A stretch of DNA of 62,963 nucleotides from Paenibacillus sp. yr247. GTDB lineage: Bacteria; Bacillota; Bacilli; Paenibacillales; NBRC-103111. The stretch is taken from the NCBI RefSeq assembly GCF_900103825.1, contig NZ_FNIF01000027.1, positions 1 to 62,963 on the forward strand, given 5' to 3'. Under the pieces are notes generated by a model that ran no database searches, was not told the DNA's origin, and saw only the letters and a list, made by a program, of their open reading frames with translations. Position numbers and translations under genes: made by a program. Position 1 is the stretch's first letter, and each line of letters opens with the position of its first letter. Positions 35,571 through 44,640 of the stretch are shown piece by piece.

Positions 35571-35833
35571 TGCGTATCGATAAGTTTCTCAAAGTATCTC
35601 GTCTGATCAAACGTCGTACCGTAGCTAAGGATGTGTCTGATCAAGGACGTGTCTGGATTAACGGTAGAGATGCCAAAGCGAGTACGCACGTGAAAGTCGG
35701 AGACGAGCTCTCCATTCAATTCGGCCAGAAAAAGGTGACGATTCGAGTGGAGGTTCTGTCGGAGTCAACTCGCAAGGAAGACGCTGCTCAGATGTACACG
35801 CTGCTCAAGGAAGAAGCTTTTCAATCCGAATAA
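35570..35833 (+). CDS. rqcP: RqcP (YabO), S4-domain ribosome quality-control factor
   Basis: An 87-residue S4 RNA-binding protein: MRIDKFLKVSRLIKRRTVAKDV, then WINGRDAKASTHVKVGDEL. With RqcH it drives alanine-tail synthesis on obstructed 50S subunits. It has no separate RBS; translation is probably coupled to HU through the one-base overlap. Confidence 0.94.
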   Translation: MRIDKFLKVSRLIKRRTVAKDVSDQGRVWINGRDAKASTHVKVGDELSIQFGQKKVTIRVEVLSESTRKEDAAQMYTLLKEEAFQSE

Positions 35834-35847
35834 CGCTGCAAGTCGCG

Positions 35848-35892
35848 AAATAGCCTAAGATTCCTGGATAGGGGTCTTAGGCTATTTTTTAT
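35848..35892 (+). terminator. hup-rqcP terminator
   Basis: AATAGCCTAAGA/TCTTAGGCTATT stem followed by TTTTTT. Confidence 0.9.
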
Positions 35893-35963
35893 TGTAAAAG
35901 ACTGTGTTCTAAAATAGGGCATCCTCCCATATCGTAATGATAGATGAAGGAGGGGTACAGGCC

Positions 35964-36251
35964 ATGATTGAACCCGTGAAAAACACCAACAAGCGGCAAG
36001 AAATTAAAATGCTGAATCGCAAGCTCTTGGAGATCTCCGGAGTTTTGAACGTAGAAAGCTTTGACAGTGAAGAGTTCCTCCTCGAAACGGAAATGGGCTA
36101 CTTGATGATTAAAGGTCAGAATTTGCACATCAAGAACTTGAGCTTAGAGCAAGGGTTAGTCGCCATAGAAGGATTGATTCACGAATTAGCTTATGTGGAT
36201 GGAAATACCCAGGAGAAATCCAAGGGGTTTCTTGGTAAGTTATTCAAGTGA
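35964..36251 (+). CDS. yabP: Spore cortex protein YabP
   Basis: A 95-residue YabP: MLNRKLLEISGVLNVESFDS.EFLLET.MG.LMIKGQNLHIKNL matches the family. YabP and YabQ are mother-cell proteins needed for sporulation; YabQ is needed for cortex. ATG 35964 after AAGGAGGGG was chosen over 35937, which would place the RBS inside the ORF. Its stop overlaps the yabQ start (GTGA). Confidence 0.93.
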   Translation: MIEPVKNTNKRQEIKMLNRKLLEISGVLNVESFDSEEFLLETEMGYLMIKGQNLHIKNLSLEQGLVAIEGLIHELAYVDGNTQEKSKGFLGKLFK

Positions 36252-36823
36252 CCCTTAACGTTCAATTCCATACGATTTTCATGATGTTCTTGAGCGGAAT
36301 CGCAATTGGTACGATATTTGATGTATTTCGTGTGCTCTCAGGCAAGCTAAGGCTGCCGCGATGGACGATTCCGCTCGTCGATATTGTCTATTGGATTGTG
36401 GCGACAATCCTCGTGTTCCGTCTACTTATTTACAGTAATGAAGGACAAGTTCGTGTATTTATTTTCCTGGGGATGGGGATCGGCATCTGTTTTTATTTTG
36501 CATTCCTCAGCAAGTGGGTTATTCGTCTTACACTGCTCCTCATTCGTGTAACCATTGCCATCTACCGGTTCTTTGCTAAAACTGTCGAATTGGTCATTAT
36601 CAAACCGATTATTGGCTTATATCGTCTAACTGTGATAATTTTAGGCTTTTTGCTAGCTGTGGCTATATTCCTTTACAGAATTGTGCTACAATTGCTTTAT
36701 CCTATGTGGAGACTACTCCTATGGATGACTCGGCCTGTGCATAAATATTTTGTGATCCCTGTTTGGTTGAAGAAACTAAAGAGTAAGATCATAACGATCT
36801 ATCGCAGGTTATTCTCAAAGTAG
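36248..36823 (+). CDS. yabQ: Spore cortex membrane protein YabQ
   Basis: A 191-residue membrane protein with about five hydrophobic stretches, four of them clear (roughly 8-28, 45-65, 72-90 and 130-150), and a basic C-terminus. It is needed for cortex formation in B. subtilis. GTG start overlapping yabP by 4 bases. Paired with yabP as usual and followed by divIC after 15 bases. Confidence 0.91.
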   Translation: MTLNVQFHTIFMMFLSGIAIGTIFDVFRVLSGKLRLPRWTIPLVDIVYWIVATILVFRLLIYSNEGQVRVFIFLGMGIGICFYFAFLSKWVIRLTLLLIRVTIAIYRFFAKTVELVIIKPIIGLYRLTVIILGFLLAVAIFLYRIVLQLLYPMWRLLLWMTRPVHKYFVIPVWLKKLKSKIITIYRRLFSK

Positions 36824-36838
36824 GAGGAATTCCTATCT

Positions 36839-37162
36839 ATGCAAGCTCAAGCAACCGCACCATCCAAGCGCAGCAGTAGTATGGGCTCAAAACGAAGACT
36901 GCGTTTTCTAATGATCTTTGTCCTATGTTTTATGAGTTGGGCTGCTGTGAACATCTGGGGGCAGTTCGCTAAGCTACACGAGAAGAGTAGTGCCGTTGCG
37001 AATATGGAGCAACAGCTCGTTGATGCCAAAAAGCTCAAAGAGCAAACGCAGAAAGAAATCGCTCGACTTCATAATGACGAATATTTGGATCAAATTATTC
37101 GCCGAGATTTTCACTATAGTAAAACGGGAGAGACGCCACTGAGTGTCTCGAAGTCGCAATAA
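36839..37162 (+). CDS. divIC: Cell division protein DivIC (FtsB-like)
   Basis: A 107-residue bitopic protein: basic cytoplasmic N-terminus, one transmembrane helix (about 24-42), then a coiled coil (about 48-80, MEQQLVDAKKLKEQTQKEIARL). The YLDQIIRRDFHYSK.GE end is typical. It works with FtsL and DivIB in the divisome. AGGAGGAATT RBS. Confidence 0.93.
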   Translation: MQAQATAPSKRSSSMGSKRRLRFLMIFVLCFMSWAAVNIWGQFAKLHEKSSAVANMEQQLVDAKKLKEQTQKEIARLHNDEYLDQIIRRDFHYSKTGETPLSVSKSQ

Positions 37163-37193
37163 AAAATTATAAGAAGAAGCGGCTAATGCCGTG

Positions 37194-37222
37194 TTGACCG
37201 TGGTTTCTGCATCGGTTATAAT
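37194..37222 (+). promoter_or_regulatory. yabR promoter
   Basis: TTGACC (37194-37199), 17 bases, TATAAT (37217-37222): eleven of twelve consensus positions. Confidence 0.8.
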
Positions 37223-37270
37223 CGGCGTAGCCAGTGTTTTCAACATTTTAAGGGAGGAACATTTTACTTT

Positions 37271-37867
37271 ATGGCAATTGAAGTTGGCACCAAGTTAGAG
37301 GGTAGAGTGACGGGGATTACTCACTTTGGAGCATTCGTCGAGCTTGCTGAAGGAGTTACCGGTCTTGTTCACATTTCGGAGATCGCGGACAATTATGTGA
37401 AAGACGTTAATGACCATTTAAAGCTGGAAGACAAAGTATTGGTCAAAGTGATTAACGTGGACAAGGATGGCAAGATCGGACTGTCGATCAAGCAGACGGT
37501 TGACAAGCCAGTTGAGGAAAGACCAGCTCGTCCTGAACGAACAGGTGGCAGCAGCTATCAAGGACGTCCTAGCGGAGATCGTCCAGGCGGCTTCCAAGGT
37601 GGTCGCCCAAGTAGTGGCGGAGAACGCAGTGGTCCTCCAAGCGGTGGTCCCGGTGGTGGTGGCGGTCGTCCCGGTGGCGGCGGTGGCTTCAATCGCGGCG
37701 GCGGTGGTGGCGGTCGCGGCGGCTTTAACAAGCAGCAAGGCGGAGCTAGACCGTTTTCGTTCGAGGATAAAGTATCTCGTTTCCTTAAAGATAGTGAAGA
37801 GCGGATTTCGTCTCTGAAAAAGAACACCGAGTCCAAACGCGGTGGCCGAGGCGGAAGAAGAGATTAA
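37271..37867 (+). CDS. yabR: S1 RNA-binding protein YabR with RGG-rich extension
   Basis: A 198-residue protein. Residues 1-75 are one S1 domain (GTKLEGRVTGITHFGAFVEL ... GLVHISEIAD). Residues ~80-160 are a low-complexity stretch rich in Gly, Arg and Pro with FNRGG and GGRGG motifs; the C-terminus (about 165-198) is basic and ends GGRGGRRD. YabR of B. subtilis is about 128 residues, so the RGG-like region is an expansion. RGG regions commonly bind RNA. It has a near-perfect promoter and its own terminator. Confidence 0.9.
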   Translation: MAIEVGTKLEGRVTGITHFGAFVELAEGVTGLVHISEIADNYVKDVNDHLKLEDKVLVKVINVDKDGKIGLSIKQTVDKPVEERPARPERTGGSSYQGRPSGDRPGGFQGGRPSSGGERSGPPSGGPGGGGGRPGGGGGFNRGGGGGGRGGFNKQQGGARPFSFEDKVSRFLKDSEERISSLKKNTESKRGGRGGRRD

Positions 37868-37882
37868 TAGATGCTAGTAACG

Positions 37883-37918
37883 AACCACATTCGCATAGGC
37901 GAGTGTGGTTTTTTGTTT
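37883..37918 (+). terminator. yabR terminator
   Basis: AACCACATTCGC-ATAG-GCGAGTGTGGTT stem followed by TTTTGTTTG. The tRNA genes that lie here in B. subtilis are absent; 37919-38085 shows no gene. Confidence 0.88.
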
Positions 37919-38089
37919 GTCCTTGCGCCGTCTATTTGATAATAAGCAAAAAACAATCGACACGGAATTACGGTTATCTCCCCCATACGCAGGGCGAAAG
38001 TTCGAGGTAATCAGACTTTTGGAAACGTTTTCAATCGTGTAAAGTGAGACTAGGCAAGGGCTGGGCCATGGTGACAAGGCCAACGCTGA

Positions 38090-38156
38090 TTGTCGGAAAT
38101 TTCTTTGAATCTATCAACTCATTCTGACAAACTTTCTGATAGATTGTCTCTATACT
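38090..38156 (+). promoter_or_regulatory. Spo0A-activated spoIIE promoter with 21-bp spacer
   Basis: CTGACA (38124-38129), 21 bases, TATACT (38151-38156). The over-long spacer is the mark of Spo0A~P-activated sigma-A promoters (spoIIE, spoIIG). A 0A-like box TGTCGGA (38091-38097, 6/7) lies ~30 bp upstream, and TGTCAGA on the - strand (38123-38129, 5/7) covers the -35. Confidence 0.75.
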
Positions 38157-38181
38157 AGAGAAACAAATAAGGAAGAAATGG

Positions 38182-40689
38182 ATGGTGTTCGAAAACATGC
38201 AAAGAAGAAGCTTAGGCACAGAGATTGGTGGCGAGTGGTCAGGATTTTGGCAGAAGGCGACAACAGGCGCACGCAGCGCAGCCGTGGAGAACCGATTTGT
38301 TCAAGCATTTGTAGCTAAGAAATGGACTTTGCTGCTCATCGTAATGGCCTTCTTGCTCGGTCGTGCAATGATTTTGGAACAGCTCTCTCCGTTTGCTCTA
38401 GCGTTTATTGCGGTTATTTATTTTATTAGGAGAGATATTTTACACTGGGTAGGCATTGCTGCTTTTGCTGGTAGCTTATTGTCATTGCATCCGAATACAG
38501 GGTATCTCGTCACGGAAATCATCGTTTTCTTACTGATTCAAAAAGCTTTTGAGAAGTTTGAACGCTCTGACATTTCGCTAGCGCCGCTTCTCGTATTCAG
38601 CTCAACTTTCCTGGTTCAGCTTTTTGCGGAACTCGTAGTCTCGAACTTAAGCTGGTATTCGCTCATGATGCTAACGGTGGAGGCATTACTTAGTCTAGTG
38701 CTGACGCTAATCTTTATACAAGCTATACCTGTATTCACGCTTACCCGTAAAAACTACCATTTGAAACATGAGGAAATCATCTGCTTAATTATCCTGTTAG
38801 CTTCCGTGATGACAGGTACGGTGAGCTGGATTGCAGGCCCGGTAACCGTGGAACATGTGCTGTCCCGTTACTTAATTCTCTTATTTGCGCTAGTGGGAGG
38901 AGCGCCCTTCGGAGCTTCGGTGGGCGTGATTACAGGACTAATCCTAAGTCTAGCGAATAGCAATGCGATCTATCAGATGAGCTTGCTTGCTTTCTCTGGG
39001 ATGTTAGCCGGAATGCTCAAGGAAGGTAATCGGTTGGCTGTTGCTTTCGGGATGCTGCTGGGGTCATCGATTCTTTCCTTCTATATGGGGACGGGGGCTG
39101 ATGTGATCAATTCAACTTGGGAGTCTCTTGCGGCTGTTACGCTATTCCTGTTGACACCGCGGAGTCTGATTCTGACTCTTGCTAAATATGTGCCGGGCAC
39201 ACAGGAAAATTTGAAGTCTCAGCAGGATTATGCGAAGCGGGTTCGCGATGTGACAGCTGGTCGTGTGGAGCAGTTCTCTGAAGTGTTTCGCCAGCTGGCG
39301 CGCAGCTTTAAGCAGTTGACGACCGACGATGCAGTGAGCCGTAAAGAAGAGGAAGTTGGACATTTTATGAATTCGGTTGCGCAGAAGGCATGTGACTCCT
39401 GTTGGAAAAAGAGCCAGTGCTGGGATCAAAAGTTTTATCAGACATATACGTATATGACCGATATGATGACCCAAATTGAGATGAAGGAGAATATGACGAA
39501 AAAGCATATACCGCCGGAGTGGAGGAAGCTTTGCATTCGCACGGATCAAGTGCTGGATGTGATGAAACAGCAGTATGGCTTGTACAAGAATGATTTACAT
39601 TGGAAAAAGCAGATTATGGATAGCCGCCATCTCGTAGCGGACCAGCTTTCAGGCGTCTCTCAAGTGATGGAGGACTTGGCAAAGGAGATTAAACGGGAAG
39701 GACAGGAGCTGTTTCTTCAAGAAGAGCAAATTCGTAATGCGCTGGAGGAACTGGGCTTATCCATTCATACCATCGACATTATTTCCTTAGATGAAGGAAA
39801 TATAGAGATTGAAATCATTCATCAATACACGAAGGGCTTCGATGAATGCCGGAAAATCATTGCGCCGCTGCTGAGCGAAATTATCGGCGAGAATATCGCC
39901 GTGATGCGCGAGGAAATGCATGAGCGCGGCGAGGGCTACAGCACTGTCGTATTCGGCTCCGCTAAGGAATACGAGGTTGAGACCGGGGTCGCCGGCGCAG
40001 CCAAAGGAGGCGACCTCTTCTCAGGCGACAGCTTCTCCACGGTGGAGCTGGGCAATGGCAAGTATGCCGTGGCGCTTAGCGACGGCATGGGTAACGGCGA
40101 GCGCGCCCGTGCGGAGAGCCAGACGGCACTCAGCATCCTGCAGCAGCTGCTGCAGTCGGGCATGGACGAGAAGCTTGCGATCAAGTCGCTGAACTCGGTG
40201 TTGATGCTGCGCTCCTCGGATGAAATGTACGCAACCGTGGATATGGCTTTGATCGATATGTACAGCGCCAACACAACGTTCATGAAAATTGGCTCGACTC
40301 CTAGCTTTATTAAGCGCGGGACTGAAGTTATTTCGATCTCAGCTAATAACCTGCCTGTTGGCATCCTAAGCGAGATCGATGTTGATCTGGTCTCGATTCC
40401 GCTCCAATCCGGAGATATCCTCGTCATGATGACCGACGGTATCTACGATGCACCAGGACATGCGGTGAACAAAGAGATGTGGATGAAACGGATGATTCAG
40501 GAGATTGACACCACGCTGCCGCAAGATTTTGCGGACTGTTTATTGGAACGGATTTTCCGCCACCATCATGGCGAAATTCAAGATGATATGACGGTAGTCG
40601 TTGCACGCGTAGAGAAACGGCAGCCCGAGTGGGCCACCTTCCGCTGGCCGGGAATTACACGAATGGAACGTCCAAAGAGCGTCAGCTAG
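38182..40689 (+). CDS. spoIIE: Stage II sporulation protein E, SpoIIAA-P phosphatase
   Basis: An 835-residue protein: about ten N-terminal transmembrane segments (roughly residues 45-320), a central oligomerisation/FtsZ-interaction region (about 330-590) with Cys pairs such as KACDSCWKKSQCWD, and a C-terminal PP2C phosphatase (about 595-815) with SDGMGNGERA near 632, MMTDGIYDAPG near 750 and DDMTVVV near 800. It dephosphorylates SpoIIAA to activate sigma-F and marks the polar septum. The stretch 39880-40200 is unusually GC-rich. Confidence 0.97.
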   Translation: MVFENMQRRSLGTEIGGEWSGFWQKATTGARSAAVENRFVQAFVAKKWTLLLIVMAFLLGRAMILEQLSPFALAFIAVIYFIRRDILHWVGIAAFAGSLLSLHPNTGYLVTEIIVFLLIQKAFEKFERSDISLAPLLVFSSTFLVQLFAELVVSNLSWYSLMMLTVEALLSLVLTLIFIQAIPVFTLTRKNYHLKHEEIICLIILLASVMTGTVSWIAGPVTVEHVLSRYLILLFALVGGAPFGASVGVITGLILSLANSNAIYQMSLLAFSGMLAGMLKEGNRLAVAFGMLLGSSILSFYMGTGADVINSTWESLAAVTLFLLTPRSLILTLAKYVPGTQENLKSQQDYAKRVRDVTAGRVEQFSEVFRQLARSFKQLTTDDAVSRKEEEVGHFMNSVAQKACDSCWKKSQCWDQKFYQTYTYMTDMMTQIEMKENMTKKHIPPEWRKLCIRTDQVLDVMKQQYGLYKNDLHWKKQIMDSRHLVADQLSGVSQVMEDLAKEIKREGQELFLQEEQIRNALEELGLSIHTIDIISLDEGNIEIEIIHQYTKGFDECRKIIAPLLSEIIGENIAVMREEMHERGEGYSTVVFGSAKEYEVETGVAGAAKGGDLFSGDSFSTVELGNGKYAVALSDGMGNGERARAESQTALSILQQLLQSGMDEKLAIKSLNSVLMLRSSDEMYATVDMALIDMYSANTTFMKIGSTPSFIKRGTEVISISANNLPVGILSEIDVDLVSIPLQSGDILVMMTDGIYDAPGHAVNKEMWMKRMIQEIDTTLPQDFADCLLERIFRHHHGEIQDDMTVVVARVEKRQPEWATFRWPGITRMERPKSVS

Positions 40690-40699
40690 TCGTTTTATA

Positions 40700-40738
40700 G
40701 AAGCCATAACAGCTCATTTGCTGTTATGGCTTTTTTAG
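40700..40738 (+). terminator. spoIIE terminator
   Basis: AGCCATAACAGC-TCATTT-GCTGTTATGGCT stem followed by TTTTTT. Confidence 0.92.
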
Positions 40739-40864
40739 CATCATGCCACAAGTGAATTAAATTACGATCTCTTTGCTCATGATTAGACTCTCTCGGAAAT
40801 GGAAAAACTAGGAGGAGAACTACTAGAGAGCTAAATCTTTTCTTGGGCCAGGGAGGCAAATGTC

Positions 40865-41587
40865 ATGATGAAACAAATTTTGTTGATTACAGATGGGTGT
40901 TCGAATGTGGGGGTTAGTCCTGTAATAGCGGCGGCACAAGCACATACGGAAGGTGTTACTGTAAATGTCATTGGAGTTATTGATCATGGGGAGCTAGGAA
41001 TGCTGGGCTCTGAGGAAATTCGAGAGATTGCAGCAGCCGGCGGCGGGATGAGCCGTATCGTGAATTCGGTTGAGCTGTCCCAAACTGTTCAGATGATGAC
41101 ACGCAAAACGGTCACCACAACGATTCAGCATGCGGTAGGCAAAGAATTGCAAAGTATTCTTGGTTTATCCCAACTAGAACAACTGCCTCCTGAGAAGCGA
41201 GCTGAGGTGGTTCAAGTAATTGATACGATGAGTGAAACCTCCTCCCTGCGTGTAGCTCTTTTAATAGATGCAAGTGCTAGTATGAAGCCTAAGCTTGCAG
41301 CAGTGCGTGAAGCCATTCATGATCTTTTACTTAGTCTCAGAGCCCGCAGCGGCAAGAGCGAACTAGCTGTTTTTCACTTTCCATCGACCAAAACGAGAGA
41401 TCAGGAGTTAGAAATGGATCTCAGTTGGACGAATCAGCTTGCAAATTTAGATAAGATGTTCTATAAAATAAACATGAAGGGTACGACTCCGACAGGTCCG
41501 GCACTACTGCAAACTTTGCAGTTCGTGACGGAAAAGCCTTTCTCACAAAAGACCGAGGATGGGATGCTGAGTGACTACGTGGTATGA
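40865..41587 (+). CDS. yabS: VWA-domain protein YabS
   Basis: A 240-residue von Willebrand A-type protein. A first segment resembles a VWA beta strand (ILLITDGCSN), and a MIDAS-type DASASM lies near residue 136. Function is unknown; it is always next to yabT in Bacilli, suggesting a partner role during sporulation. AGGGAGG eight bases ahead of ATG 40865. It overlaps yabT by 17 bases. Confidence 0.88.
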   Translation: MMKQILLITDGCSNVGVSPVIAAAQAHTEGVTVNVIGVIDHGELGMLGSEEIREIAAAGGGMSRIVNSVELSQTVQMMTRKTVTTTIQHAVGKELQSILGLSQLEQLPPEKRAEVVQVIDTMSETSSLRVALLIDASASMKPKLAAVREAIHDLLLSLRARSGKSELAVFHFPSTKTRDQELEMDLSWTNQLANLDKMFYKINMKGTTPTGPALLQTLQFVTEKPFSQKTEDGMLSDYVV

Positions 41588-42476
41588 TGAAGCCTTCCGT
41601 CCAGGGTCAGAAATCCAAGGGAAATGGAACGGCCGCGTGTACGTGGTCGAACGTTTATTAGGGGCTGGTTCTAACGGTATAGTGGCTCTCGTACGAAGAG
41701 GAGCAGCTAGATTTGCGCTTAAAGCAGGTCATGAAACGGTTGATCATCAATCGGAGATTAATTCCTTGCATGCCATATCGCTGACAGAAACCTCGTTCAA
41801 GAACTTTTTAATAGATGCCGATGATATGACGGTAAATGGGAAGGAAATCTCCTTCTATGTCATGCGATATATTGAAGGAATATCGATATCTGATTTTATA
41901 CATAAGCGTGGGCAAGATTGGATCTATGTGATAGGTTCGAACCTGCTTCGAAAGTTAACAGAAGTTCATAAGAGCGGCTATGTGTTCGGAGATCTGAAGA
42001 TCGAGAATATGATCGTTTCTAAATATGGCGATGTAGATCTCATTGATTTTGGGGGTGTAACGCCTAAAGGCAGAGCGATCAAGCAATTAACCGAAGTGTA
42101 TGATCGCGGCTTTTGGAATATGGGGGAGCGGGTAGCGGAAGAGAGCTATGATTTATTTTCATTTGCCATTTTACTATTAAAATCGCTTGATCAACGGAAA
42201 CGCTTCAATGGTTTTTCCAATATCCTGCCTCAAAACCGGGACATGGATCAACTAACGACCATCATGCGTGAGAATCCGGTCGCCTCCCATATCGCGCCAT
42301 TTCTTCATAAGGTGTTGAATAGCGAATTCAGTACTTCACAGGAAGCTTACCAGTATTGGAGAAAACTAGTGTCCGGGAAGAAGAATGCGCAGTCGATACT
42401 TAAAATGCCATGGCTGAAAATATGCTTCGCCGCTTCTATTTTTATTTTTGGGGCAACGGTCTATATTTATTGGTAG
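41571..42476 (+). CDS. yabT: Sporulation Ser/Thr protein kinase YabT
   Basis: A 301-residue Hanks-type kinase. Gly-rich loop LLGAGSNGIV is near residue 30, the catalytic segment GDLKIENMIV near 142 and the metal DFG (IDFGGV) near 160. One C-terminal transmembrane helix (about 280-300) replaces the PASTA region of other kinases. B. subtilis YabT is activated by DNA and phosphorylates RecA in sporulating cells. The usual HRD histidine is absent (FGDLK). Confidence 0.9.
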   Translation: MTTWYDEAFRPGSEIQGKWNGRVYVVERLLGAGSNGIVALVRRGAARFALKAGHETVDHQSEINSLHAISLTETSFKNFLIDADDMTVNGKEISFYVMRYIEGISISDFIHKRGQDWIYVIGSNLLRKLTEVHKSGYVFGDLKIENMIVSKYGDVDLIDFGGVTPKGRAIKQLTEVYDRGFWNMGERVAEESYDLFSFAILLLKSLDQRKRFNGFSNILPQNRDMDQLTTIMRENPVASHIAPFLHKVLNSEFSTSQEAYQYWRKLVSGKKNAQSILKMPWLKICFAASIFIFGATVYIYW

Positions 42477-42517
42477 CGTTAGTGTTAAGGAAAGTGCAAG
42501 AATAGAAAGGAATACCG

Positions 42518-43933
42518 ATGGAAATTGATCTTGTTGCCAAAGTAGAACAACGAATTATAGAACAAAAGCTTGCGGATTCAGGAGATGTGGTCGTTGTTGC
42601 GGTTTCAGGAGGTCCCGATTCCGTGGCGCTGCTTCATGTCCTTTTTGCACTTGCCGAGCGGTATAGTTGGAAGTTAGTTGTTGCCCATGTAAATCATCAA
42701 TTCCGAGGAGCAGAATCGGATGCGGAAGCCTCTTTCGTTGCTGAGCTTGCAGCGGGCATGGGGCTTTCTTGTGAGATCGGCGTCATTGATGTGCCGGCTT
42801 ATATCGAGGAAACCTCGCTGAATGGACAAGCTGCTGCACGTGAGAAGCGCTACGAGTTTCTTCATCAAATTGCAGCGAAATACAGCGCCCAGCGCATCGC
42901 CTTCGCTCACCACGCAGACGATCAAGCTGAAACCGTTATGATGCGAATCCTCAGAGGGACGGGCCCTTCAGGACTTGTCGGCATGCCGGAACGCAGGCGC
43001 GAAAAAAAAGTGGAACTCATTCGACCTTTTCTACGTATATACAAAGCAGATATTGTGAATTATTGCGCTCAGCATGAAATTACTTATTGTAAGGACAGCA
43101 GCAACGAGCTGCGGAAGTACTTTCGTAATCAGATTCGGCTCGATGTGATGCCGATGCTGAAGCAGTATAATGATCAACTTCCGGAATCACTGAATCGACT
43201 GACGGACTTGATGCGAGCTGAGGATGATTATTTGGCCAATGAAACCGAACAGGTTTTTCGCCGAATAACTACTTTCCAGCAAGCGTTCTGCCGCTTTGAG
43301 AGATGTGATTTCACCGAACTGCACGTTGCTTTACAAAGGCGTTTGATTAAATTAATATTAAACTGTCTTTGTTTGGGAATGGACCGACTGGATTTTACCC
43401 GAATTGAAAGTATTCGCGAGTTGATCTTGCAGGATCAGGTTTCTAATCAAGTATTCCAAGTGGATGAACAACTTTGTATGGTGAGAGAATATGAAGCTAT
43501 TCAATTTCAGACCTTCGCTCCTGCTCCGAAACCTTATTCTTATGAAATCGGACTAGATACCAGCGAACTGATCCTGCCGGAAGTAGAAGCCAAGCTGCAC
43601 TGCTCATGGATGCCCGCAAGTTCGATAGAAACAGCTGCTCTTTGTTTCTCTGCAACGGACGTATTTTTGGATCTAGATCAACTCTACTTGCCGCTTGTTG
43701 TACGAAGTCGTAGGTCAGGAGATCGTTTGGAACCACATGGTTTAAACGGGTCCAAAAAGGTAAAAGATATGTTCATTGATGCCAAAATGCCGTTAAGCCG
43801 GCGTGATGTCATCCCGTTACTAGTCGATGCTTCCGGGAAAATCCTTTGGATTGCTGGCTTTCGTAGGTCCAAGCACGCTCTTGTCGGACCCGATACAGAA
43901 CGTGTGCTTCATATGAAGCTCGTGCTGAAGTAA
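42518..43933 (+). CDS. tilS: tRNA(Ile)-lysidine synthetase
   Basis: A 471-residue N-type ATP pyrophosphatase with PP-loop SGGPDS at residues 30-35 and AFAHHADDQAETVMMRILRG near 128. It adds lysine to C34 of tRNA-Ile(CAU), changing its decoding. The C-terminal substrate domains are full length. Followed by hpt as in Bacillus. Confidence 0.95.
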   Translation: MEIDLVAKVEQRIIEQKLADSGDVVVVAVSGGPDSVALLHVLFALAERYSWKLVVAHVNHQFRGAESDAEASFVAELAAGMGLSCEIGVIDVPAYIEETSLNGQAAAREKRYEFLHQIAAKYSAQRIAFAHHADDQAETVMMRILRGTGPSGLVGMPERRREKKVELIRPFLRIYKADIVNYCAQHEITYCKDSSNELRKYFRNQIRLDVMPMLKQYNDQLPESLNRLTDLMRAEDDYLANETEQVFRRITTFQQAFCRFERCDFTELHVALQRRLIKLILNCLCLGMDRLDFTRIESIRELILQDQVSNQVFQVDEQLCMVREYEAIQFQTFAPAPKPYSYEIGLDTSELILPEVEAKLHCSWMPASSIETAALCFSATDVFLDLDQLYLPLVVRSRRSGDRLEPHGLNGSKKVKDMFIDAKMPLSRRDVIPLLVDASGKILWIAGFRRSKHALVGPDTERVLHMKLVLK

Positions 43934-44003
43934 CATGCGTAAATTTCGTTCTTCTAGAATGTAAATTTATAAGGATTCATAATATAATCTAGGGGGTTCA
44001 TCC

Positions 44004-44543
44004 TTGTACAGCGACATTCAAGAAGTTCTTTACAGTGAAGAACAGATTCAAGGTAAAATTAAAGAATTAGGGGATCAGCTCTCGGGCGATTACGAAGGTA
44101 AGAACCCATTGGTCATTTGTGTGCTTAAGGGAGCTTTCATTTTTATGGCTGACCTTGTAAAGCAAATTAGAGTGCCGTTGGAAATCGACTTCATGGCTGT
44201 ATCCAGCTATGGTCAATCCACGAAATCCTCCGGTGTTGTCAAGATTATTAAAGATCTTGATGTTCCCGTTGAAGGACGTCATATTCTTATCGTAGAGGAC
44301 ATTATCGATAGCGGTTTAACGCTAAGTTATCTGATAGATGTGCTTGAGCGACGCAATGCCAAGACGATCTCGGTCGTTGCGCTGTTTAATAAACCGGCAC
44401 GCAGAACAGTGGAACTCGAACCTGATTATGCAGGTTACGTGCTTCCGGATGAATTCGTTGTCGGATATGGTCTGGATTATGCAGAGAAATATCGTAACCT
44501 TCCATTTATCGGCATATTGAAACCAGAGATCTATACTAGCTAA
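44004..44543 (+). CDS. hpt: Hypoxanthine phosphoribosyltransferase
   Basis: A 179-residue purine salvage enzyme. The PRPP motif [15 protein letters not shown] is near residue 96, and [10 protein letters not shown] and [16 protein letters not shown] are family features. TTG start behind AGGGGG. In Bacillus, Hpt together with TilS activates ftsH expression, which fits the gene order tilS-hpt-ftsH. Confidence 0.95.
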   Translation: MYSDIQEVLYSEEQIQGKIKELGDQLSGDYEGKNPLVICVLKGAFIFMADLVKQIRVPLEIDFMAVSSYGQSTKSSGVVKIIKDLDVPVEGRHILIVEDIIDSGLTLSYLIDVLERRNAKTISVVALFNKPARRTVELEPDYAGYVLPDEFVVGYGLDYAEKYRNLPFIGILKPEIYTS

Positions 44544-44640
44544 TGTCATATCCCGCAGACTTATCAGTGCTGTTATGTTGTAGTGCTTTACCGGGATATG
44601 GTAAAATAATAAAATTATGCCGTTCGAGAGGAGGCTTGGG

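Noticed and set aside
37418..37836. Pro- and Ala/Thr-rich ORFs opposite the Gly-rich part of yabR
   Set aside because: They are reverse translations of GGN repeats, without start signals.
37919..38085. tRNA genes expected between yabR and spoIIE
   Set aside because: No cloverleaf or conserved T-loop pairing could be found; the TTCGAGG near 38000 lacks matching arms.
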